Below are positions 22,930 to 28,189 of a stretch of DNA of 28,189 bases, one piece after another. Position 1 is the first letter of the stretch. The number at the start of each line of letters is the position of its first letter. Made by a program: the position numbers and the translations under genes. Below the pieces are notes generated by a model. That model worked only from the letters and a program-made list of their open reading frames with translations, made no database searches and was not told where the DNA came from. The stretch is from Phascolarctobacterium sp. (GTDB lineage: Bacteria; Bacillota; Negativicutes; Acidaminococcales; Acidaminococcaceae): NCBI GenBank assembly GCA_019417125.1, contig DXVZ01000071.1:1-28189 (forward strand), in the 5' to 3' direction.

Positions 22930-24183
22930 CTATTTGCGTTTTTGCCTTCTGTTGCTGCCGGTTTTCGGCGCTTTGCGCTTATCGGCAACGGCGTTTCTGC
23001 CGCGTTTGGGCGCAGAAGGCTTTTTCTTTTTCGTAGCTGCCGCAGGTTCGCGGCGGGCGATAACCTTACCTTCAAGGTTCTGTTTTTCCATACGGATGTT
23101 AAGCTTGGTTTCGATATTGCGCAGCCATTTTACCTCGTCTGCCGTGTACAGCGTAACCGCTACGCCTTCGTTGCCAGCGCGCCCTGTACGCCCAATGCGG
23201 TGCACATACCAGTCAACGTCGTGCGGAATATCGTAGTTTACAACATGCGTCACGCCCTCGATATCCAACCCGCGCGCAGCAATATCGCTGGCAACCAAAA
23301 TTTGCAGCTTCGCGTCGCGGAACTTTTTCATAACCGTTTTGCGTTTTGCCTGCGAAAGCTCACCCGTTAAAACATCGACATTATAGCCCATGCCGCCAAG
23401 CACATCGCCCAAAGCATTAGCACGCTCTTTACTGAAGCAGAACACGATCATCAGGTACGGGTTAAAGCGGTCAATCAGCGCCGCCACCGCACGGTCGCGG
23501 TACTCGTCCGTCGTCTTAATACAAATCTGCTTAATCGTGTCAACAGTTGCCTCGTTAGGGTTAATATCAATCAGCGCCGGGTTAGTGGTAATGCGGCGTC
23601 CCAGTTTCTGCACTTCTTCCGACAGCGTTGCGCTGCACAGCATTACCTGGCGCGACGGTGCAGTCATGCCCAAAAGTTCTGCGGCGTCGTCTACAAAACC
23701 CTGTTTTAACATCTCGTCAACTTCGTCCAGCACAAAATAATCCACGCCGCCCAGGCTTACGTTACCTTTGCGGATATGGTCCAAAAGGCGTCCCGGCGTG
23801 CCGATAAGCACATGGCAGGTATTTTCTAATTTATGTTTTTGCAGTTCAAAATCGCGCCCGCCGGTAACGGCAAGCACTTTAATGGCGCTCTCTTTGCCTG
23901 TCAGCCGCTTAAACTCCGTGGCAATCTGCTGCGCCAGTTCGCGCGTCGGCGTTACAATCAGCGCCTGCGCGTAAGGTTTGCCGGTGTCAATCCGCTGTGC
24001 CAGCGGCACCAAAAAGGCAAGCGTTTTGCCCGTACCTGTCTGCGCGCGCGCAATAACGTCACGCCCGGCGTATAAAGCTGGTATTGCCTGTGCCTGCACC
24101 GGCATCGGTTTGTTAATGCCCATATTTTTCAGCGCCGCAATAATGTTTTCCGGCACCTTCATATCCTTAAAACTCGGTAACAT
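22930..24183 (-). CDS. DEAD-box RNA helicase (RhlE/CshA/DbpA type)
   Basis: 417 residues from the ATG at 24183. The helicase core has motif I AQTGTGKT (47-54), Ia PTREL (79-83), TPGR (129-132), motif II DEVD (153-156, Val instead of Ala), motif III SAT (184-186) and motif VI HRIGRTGRAG near 315. The C-terminal tail from about 375 is strongly basic (Lys/Arg), as in helicases that bind rRNA or mRNA structures. Likely roles are ribosome assembly, RNA turnover and cold adaptation. The frame is open 15 codons further up (24228), but that would add a non-family extension running through the leader hairpin. AGAGGG six bases before the ATG at 24183 supports the shorter form. It is first in the operon with the lipoprotein and ATP-grasp genes. 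Confidence 0.93.
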   Translation of the reverse strand: MLPSFKDMKVPENIIAALKNMGINKPMPVQAQAIPALYAGRDVIARAQTGTGKTLAFLVPLAQRIDTGKPYAQALIVTPTRELAQQIATEFKRLTGKESAIKVLAVTGGRDFELQKHKLENTCHVLIGTPGRLLDHIRKGNVSLGGVDYFVLDEVDEMLKQGFVDDAAELLGMTAPSRQVMLCSATLSEEVQKLGRRITTNPALIDINPNEATVDTIKQICIKTTDEYRDRAVAALIDRFNPYLMIVFCFSKERANALGDVLGGMGYNVDVLTGELSQAKRKTVMKKFRDAKLQILVASDIAARGLDIEGVTHVVNYDIPHDVDWYVHRIGRTGRAGNEGVAVTLYTADEVKWLRNIETKLNIRMEKQNLEGKVIARREPAAATKKKKPSAPKRGRNAVADKRKAPKTGSNRRQKRK

Positions 24184-24211
24184 ACAATCCCTCTTTTCCG
24201 TCAAAATTCTA

Positions 24212-24237
24212 TTTAAAAAGCGTCCCAAACGGGGCGC
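24212..24237 (-). promoter_or_regulatory. Terminator-like hairpin in the DEAD-box gene leader
   Basis: In the minus-strand RNA GCGCCCC (24237-24231) pairs with GGGACGC (24226-24220) over a GUUU loop with one C-A mismatch, followed by UUUUUAAAU. It sits between the promoter and the ribosome binding site and may attenuate transcription. Confidence 0.5.
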
Positions 24238-24254
24238 CGCGCTTCTATGTGCCT

Positions 24255-24263
24255 ATTATACCA
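24255..24263 (-). promoter_or_regulatory. Extended -10 promoter of the DEAD-box operon
   Basis: Minus strand TGG-TATAAT with the hexamer at 24255-24260 and no clear -35 at normal distance. A TTGACT lies only 8 bases upstream of the -10 and cannot serve. The 5' UTR is about 65 bases. Confidence 0.65.
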
Positions 24264-24306
24264 TAAACAGTCAATATTTATCGTGAAAAAATTTTTAATA
24301 TTACAT

Positions 24307-24335
24307 TTGAATATCAGCGTCGAAAATGTTATTCT
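24307..24335 (+). promoter_or_regulatory. Promoter of the small coiled-coil protein gene
   Basis: TTGAAT (24307-24312), a 17-base spacer and TATTCT (24330-24335) with TGT before the -10 (extended -10). It is back to back with the DEAD-box promoter. Confidence 0.65.
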
Positions 24336-24376
24336 AATAATAGAAAACTTTAACTGATAATAGTGAGGTGGCAGTT

Positions 24377-24574
24377 ATGCAAAATAAACGTACCTGGCTT
24401 TACCTAATACTTATGCTGATACTTTTTTCACTGATTTGCGCGCAGCAGCAGCAAATAAACGACCTTGAAGAAGATTTGGCGGCATTGCAGGAGCAATATA
24501 CTAAAATCGAAAAGCAGCTCAACGAACATCTTGCACCGGCGTTAGCGGTGGAAGAAAACCAAACTACAAAATAA
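24377..24574 (+). CDS. Small single-span or secreted coiled-coil protein
   Basis: 65 residues: a basic start (MQNKRTW), a hydrophobic segment (about 7-21), then a charged helix with heptad-like spacing (QQQQINDLEEDLAALQEQYT, about 23-55) and a short tail. The layout is like FtsB/FtsL-type membrane coiled coils, but no family is recognised. Cleavage after LICA would release a soluble helix instead. The ATG has GAGGTGG about 6 bases upstream; a GTG three codons earlier overlaps that site and is not favoured. It has its own promoter and a strong terminator, and is flanked by genes on the other strand, so it is a deliberate single-gene unit and not a chance frame. Confidence 0.75.
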   Translation: MQNKRTWLYLILMLILFSLICAQQQQINDLEEDLAALQEQYTKIEKQLNEHLAPALAVEENQTTK

Positions 24575-24591
24575 ACATCCATATTATAAAC

Positions 24592-24628
24592 AACTCCCCG
24601 ATACTTGAAGTACCGGGGAGTTTTGTTT
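24592..24628. terminator. Terminator of the small protein gene (and possibly secF)
   Basis: AACTCCCCG (24592-24600) pairs with CGGGGAGTT (24614-24622), plus TAC/GTA above one mismatch, loop TTGAA. TTGTTTT follows on the plus strand. On the minus strand GTTTATAAT follows, so it may also end the secDF transcript, 35 bases after the secF stop. Confidence 0.85.
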
Positions 24629-24657
24629 TGGTATAAGGTTTTAATTACAAAATCACT

Positions 24658-25551
24658 TTAGTTTGCCGGTGCGGGCTTGTTGTTTTTGCGCTCACGCATT
24701 TTAATCCACATCGGGCCAGCCAGGCAGATAGAAGTGTAACCGCCGCTGGCAAAGCCGACCAGCATGGCAAACATAAAGTTGTGAATAGTTGCGCCGCCAT
24801 ACAGGAAGATTACCAGTACGGCAAACAGCGCGGTCGATTCAGTGTAAACAGTACGGGTCATGCACTGCCAGATACTGGTTTCAACCAGTTCTTCCAAGCC
24901 TTCGCTGCGGCGGTGCAGTTTAAGGTTTTCGCGGATACGGTCGAAAATAACAACCGTGCCGTTAATAGAAAAACCTACAACCGTCAGCAGTGCCGCAACA
25001 AACGAGGAATCGAGTTCCATCTGGAAGAAAGAAAAATAGCTGATGGTTACGAAAACGTCGATAACAAGCGCCGCTACCGCCGCTACTGCAAAGTTAAATT
25101 CAAAGCGGTACGTAATGTACACAATCATCAAAAGCCACGAAAGCACAACCGCCATCGCCGCCTGCTCAATCAGTTCTTCACCTATTGTCGCGCCGATGTT
25201 TTCCATACGGTTAATTTGGTAATTGCCCAGGCTGCCCTGCATATCATTAACCGCCGCACGCAGCTGGTCATCTTCTACAAGGCCGGTACGGATAAGCACG
25301 CTTTTCGATTTTTCGTTATCGGTGCTGTTTTCCAGCTGAATAATACTGTTGCCCATGCCGTGCTGGTCAAGCACCTCGCGCACCTGCGAAACGGTAACTT
25401 CGTTTTCAAAAGTTAAATCAACGATGCTGCCGCCGGTAAAATCAATGCCGAGGTTAAAGCCGCGCGTAAAAATAGAAATTACGCCGATAAAAAGTACCAG
25501 CAGCGTTAAGCCCATAAAGTATTTAAAATGCTTTACAATCGGAAATCTCAT
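24658..25551 (-). CDS. secF: Protein translocase subunit SecF
   Basis: 297 residues, six predicted membrane spans. With SecD it uses the proton gradient to pull proteins out of SecYEG. Family signs are GFNLGIDFTGGSIVDLTF near 30-47, the periplasmic P1 region, and VVGFSINGTVVIFDRIRENL near 190-210. The ATG overlaps the secD stop (TAATG), so the two are translationally coupled. Confidence 0.96.
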   Translation of the reverse strand: MRFPIVKHFKYFMGLTLLVLFIGVISIFTRGFNLGIDFTGGSIVDLTFENEVTVSQVREVLDQHGMGNSIIQLENSTDNEKSKSVLIRTGLVEDDQLRAAVNDMQGSLGNYQINRMENIGATIGEELIEQAAMAVVLSWLLMIVYITYRFEFNFAVAAVAALVIDVFVTISYFSFFQMELDSSFVAALLTVVGFSINGTVVIFDRIRENLKLHRRSEGLEELVETSIWQCMTRTVYTESTALFAVLVIFLYGGATIHNFMFAMLVGFASGGYTSICLAGPMWIKMRERKNNKPAPAN

Positions 25552-26786
25552 TATTTAGCCGCCTCCTTTTTAGGATATTTAACTCCGTAAAGGAAGCCGT
25601 TTTTGGTAAGGTTGCTGGCAAGCAAAAAGTTCATCAAGAACTTGGTTACCGTAATTGCCGTAAACATACTTAAAAGAACGCCAAGGCCCAGGGTTACGGC
25701 AAAGCCCCTAATCGGGCCGGTGCCCAGATAAAACAGGATTACCGCCGCTATCAGGGTAGTAATGTTGGAGTCGAAAATAGTTACAAACGCACGGGAGAAG
25801 CCTTTATCCATTGCTGAACGCAGGGTTTTGCCCGCGGCAACTTCTTCTTTAAAATGTTCAAAAATAAGTACGTTGGCGTCAATCGCCATGGCTATGGATA
25901 GTATAATACCCGCTATGCCAGGCAAAGTAAGTGTTGCGTCAAGGTAACGCATAATTAAAAGCAGCAGCATTACATACAGCAAAAGCGCGATATCCGCCAC
26001 AATGCCTGGGATTCTGTAAAAGAGCAGCATAAAGGCAAAAATGCCGATGATGGCAATAGAGAACGCCACAACGCTCTTTTCTTTGGAATCCTGGCCCAAA
26101 GTCGGGCCTACGGTGCGGTTTTCCATAACTTCAATTTTAACAGGCAGCGAGCCGCTACGCAGCAAAATTGCCAGGTGTTCGGCCTCTTCCATATTGCGCG
26201 AACCGGAAATCTGCGCCTTGCCGCCGGTAATTGCTTCCTGCACAACCGGGCTTGTCAGCACTTCGCCGTCCAGCAGAATGGAAATCGGGCGGCCGATATT
26301 GCGCGCCGTCAAATCGGCAAATTTAGCGCCGCCTTCATCGGTAAATTCCAGCCCTACAACGGCCTGGCTGCCGCTGCCGGTCATCTGAGCGCGCGCGTCG
26401 CGCAAATCTTTACCGGTTAAAACGGTAGTGCCGTTAATATCCTTAAACTCCAGCATGGCGGTACGTCCCAGCATATTAATTGCCTGGTCCGGGTCTTTAA
26501 TGCCCGGCAGCTCTACAATAATGCGGTCCTTGCCCTGGCGCTGGATTACAGGCTCAGTTAAACCAAGTTCGTTAACGCGCCTTTCAATAATTTTTACGGT
26601 TCTGTTTAAAGCATCGTCGTCAATCTTCGCTTCCGGCGTTTCTACCGCCTGCAGCACAACGTGGGTGCCGCCCTGAAGGTCGAGGCCCTGCTTGATGGAA
26701 TTAGCCAGCGGGGAAATATACATAATAAACCCGCCGATAATAGCCAATGAGATGATCAGAAATTTTCCTAATTCATTCCATCTCAA
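25551..26786 (-). CDS. secD: Protein translocase subunit SecD
   Basis: 411 residues. An N-terminal span is followed by the signature GLDLQGGTHVVLQAV (about 34-48), the periplasmic P1 head, then five C-terminal spans with AMAIDANVLIFEHFKEEV near 310. The length fits the shorter Firmicutes form. The start is TTG: AAGGGGG lies eight bases upstream and the next Met is at codon 22, inside the first span. It is 31 bases after the cyclo-ligase gene. Confidence 0.95.
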   Translation of the reverse strand: MRWNELGKFLIISLAIIGGFIMYISPLANSIKQGLDLQGGTHVVLQAVETPEAKIDDDALNRTVKIIERRVNELGLTEPVIQRQGKDRIIVELPGIKDPDQAINMLGRTAMLEFKDINGTTVLTGKDLRDARAQMTGSGSQAVVGLEFTDEGGAKFADLTARNIGRPISILLDGEVLTSPVVQEAITGGKAQISGSRNMEEAEHLAILLRSGSLPVKIEVMENRTVGPTLGQDSKEKSVVAFSIAIIGIFAFMLLFYRIPGIVADIALLLYVMLLLLIMRYLDATLTLPGIAGIILSIAMAIDANVLIFEHFKEEVAAGKTLRSAMDKGFSRAFVTIFDSNITTLIAAVILFYLGTGPIRGFAVTLGLGVLLSMFTAITVTKFLMNFLLASNLTKNGFLYGVKYPKKEAAK

Positions 26787-26817
26787 AATTATTGCCCCCT
26801 TTATTTTTTTATAAAAA

Positions 26818-27378
26818 TTACCTGCATTTTGCCGTCTGCGATTCGGTTACAACGTAATCTACCGGCACGTCGCGGCTATCGCAGATTATTTTACTGCACA
26901 GCAAAATATCGTAAGTAATCCCTGTTGTAACGGCTTTCGTACACTGCGGCAAAAAACGGTCGTAAAAACCGGCTCCCATACCCATGCGCCCGCCTGCCAA
27001 ATCAAAACCAAGACCCGGCACCAGCACCAGGTCTATCTGCTGCGGTGCAATAAGCGCAGCGCCCTCCTGCGGCGCGCGTATGCCGTAAGCGCCCAGCTGC
27101 ACGGCATCAAAGCTTTGCAGCAGAGCCGCCTGCATTTCGTGCGGCCCGGTTATCAGCGGCACGCAGATTTTTTTGCCGTCTTTCAGTGCTGCTTTTATAA
27201 CGCTGTCGATGCTTACCTCATTGCCAAAAGCAAGATAAGCAAAAATTGTTTGGGCATTTTTATAAACCGGCAGTTTTAAAATGCTGCGGCAAACAGCGGC
27301 ACTTTTAGCAGCCACATCTTCCTTAGAAAGCCGATTGCGCAAAGATTTAAGTTCTTTGCGCAATTGATTTTTATCCAT
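26818..27378 (-). CDS. 5-formyltetrahydrofolate cyclo-ligase (MTHFS)
   Basis: 186 residues, usual length. It converts 5-formyl-THF to 5,10-methenyl-THF with ATP in the cytoplasm, rescuing the folate pool. Family signature VPGLGFDLAGGRMGMGAGFY near 122-141, and basic N-terminal RKELKSLRNRLS. The ATG overlaps the yajC stop (TAATGG). It sits between yajC and secD, an unrelated function inside the Sec operon. Confidence 0.92.
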   Translation of the reverse strand: MDKNQLRKELKSLRNRLSKEDVAAKSAAVCRSILKLPVYKNAQTIFAYLAFGNEVSIDSVIKAALKDGKKICVPLITGPHEMQAALLQSFDAVQLGAYGIRAPQEGAALIAPQQIDLVLVPGLGFDLAGGRMGMGAGFYDRFLPQCTKAVTTGITYDILLCSKIICDSRDVPVDYVVTESQTAKCR

Positions 27379-27683
27379 TATTTCTTTTCGGCCAGCTCCT
27401 GCTTAGCAGGGTCCTGATAAGCACTGATTGCTGTGCGCAGGAATTCAACTTCCACGTTTTCGCAAACTTTAAGAACGACTTTCTTTTCGTTCAGACGGGT
27501 AATTGTACCATACATGCCGCCGACAGTGACTACTTTATCCCCTTTCTTCAAAGATTCAAGCATGCGCTGTCTTTTCTTTTCTTCTTTTTTATGCGGTCTG
27601 TCTATCATCCACCAGAAGATAAATGCCAAAATAAGAAATGGCCACACACCGCTGAAAAAGTTCATCAGATCAAAACCTTGCAT
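27378..27683 (-). CDS. yajC: Sec translocon accessory protein YajC
   Basis: 101 residues: one N-terminal membrane span (about 12-28, FSGVWPFLILAFIFWWMI), then the conserved RPHKKEEKKRQRMLESLKKGD, and a small beta domain VVTVGGMYGTITRLNEKKVV. It associates with SecDF. AGGAGG precedes the ATG. It is first in the yajC - MTHFS - secD - secF operon. Confidence 0.95.
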   Translation of the reverse strand: MQGFDLMNFFSGVWPFLILAFIFWWMIDRPHKKEEKKRQRMLESLKKGDKVVTVGGMYGTITRLNEKKVVLKVCENVEVEFLRTAISAYQDPAKQELAEKK

Positions 27684-27719
27684 GGACTTACCTCCTAAAC
27701 TTATCTACTTATACCTCTT

Positions 27720-27748
27720 ATTCTAATTTATTTACACAAAAATAGCAA
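27720..27748 (-). promoter_or_regulatory. Candidate yajC operon promoter
   Basis: Minus strand TTGCTA (27743-27748), a 17-base spacer and TAGAAT (27720-27725). It lies in the 75-base gap after tgt, so the Sec genes may be transcribed both from here and by read-through from tgt. Confidence 0.6.
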
Positions 27749-27758
27749 GATATACTTT

Positions 27759-28189
27759 TCAGCCGCGGTAATTTGCCAGATACGCTTCGCGGAACTCCGG
27801 AAAACGGTCTTCGGCAATCGCCTGCCTGATCTGCCTTGCCAAATCGAGGAAAAAGTACAGATTATGAATGGTTAAAAGGCGCAGCGCGAAAAGCTCTTCC
27901 GCCTTAAAAAGATGCCTGATATACGCACGTGAGAAATTGCGGCAGGTATAGCAGCCGCAGCGCTCGTCAATCGGGCGGAAGTCCTCGGCGTAAGTTTTGT
28001 TGCGCACAACCAGCCTGCCTTCCGGCACCATTGCCGTGCCGTTGCGCGCCACCCTTGTGGGGAACACGCAGTCAAACATATCCACGCCCAAGTTAACGCC
28101 CTCGATAATGCAGTCCGCCGTGCCGACGCCCATTAAATAACGCGCCTTGTTTTTAGGCAAATGCAGCGTCGTATCGGCAAGTATATCAT
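27759..28189 (-). CDS. tgt: Queuine/preQ1 tRNA-ribosyltransferase, 3' part
   Basis: The last 143 residues of Tgt; the 5' end lies beyond the right edge. The frame is open to the edge (DILADTTLHLPKNKARYLMG). Visible are the catalytic-loop DCVFPTRVARNGTA and the zinc site CGCYTCRNFSRAYIRHLF with a later HN (three Cys and a His). Tgt exchanges guanine 34 for preQ1 in GUN tRNAs. tgt just before yajC-secDF is a common order in many bacteria. Confidence 0.95.
   Translation of the reverse strand, partial: DILADTTLHLPKNKARYLMGVGTADCIIEGVNLGVDMFDCVFPTRVARNGTAMVPEGRLVVRNKTYAEDFRPIDERCGCYTCRNFSRAYIRHLFKAEELFALRLLTIHNLYFFLDLARQIRQAIAEDRFPEFREAYLANYRG

Overview
The window looks like chromosomal DNA from a Negativicutes-type Firmicute, an anaerobe with an outer membrane (a Phascolarctobacterium/Acidaminococcus-like genome would fit; this is inference). 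MutS2, ZapA, the TGS-type nucleoside kinase, the U32 protein and a Firmicutes-type rRNA boxA point to Firmicutes. A full autotransporter with a C-terminal beta-barrel ending in Phe requires an outer membrane. Most of the window is core chromosome. I see no insertion sequences, prophage, CRISPR array or tRNA.

Layout, left to right. Positions 1-200 hold no gene. On the minus strand they carry tandem sigma-A promoters and a boxA-like antitermination site, so an rRNA operon very probably starts just beyond the left edge and runs leftward. Next come a divergent LysR regulator/YeiH transporter pair (233-2285) and a class A penicillin-binding protein (2447-4525). The latter converges on a TGS-domain nucleoside kinase (4596-6257), with a shared bidirectional terminator between them. 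A small orphan HTH protein follows (6331-6666), then a structured intergenic element, then the autotransporter (6892-9465). The autotransporter passenger is visibly AT-rich, and its promoter carries a G7 tract and an inverted repeat.

Positions 9730-13581 hold a minus-strand unit: aspartate kinase, a class I aminotransferase and an L-cysteine desulfidase. It has its own promoter and a strong terminator. A second minus-strand unit (13687-21120) reads gltX, an exported protein with a chagasin-like C-terminal domain, zapA, a U32 family protein and mutS2. A third (21266-24183) reads a DEAD-box helicase, a small lipoprotein and a glutathionylspermidine-synthase-like ATP-grasp protein. The last two resemble the E. 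coli ygiB/ygiC pairing. A 65-residue coiled-coil membrane or secreted protein (24377-24574, plus strand) stands alone with its own promoter and terminator. The right end is the Sec accessory operon yajC, 5-formyl-THF cyclo-ligase, secD, secF, preceded by the 3' part of tgt.

The parts most worth a second look are the lipoprotein/ATP-grasp pair, the possibly phase-variable and modular autotransporter, the chagasin-like fusion, the nested hairpin at 6753-6839, and the hairpin leader of the DEAD-box gene.
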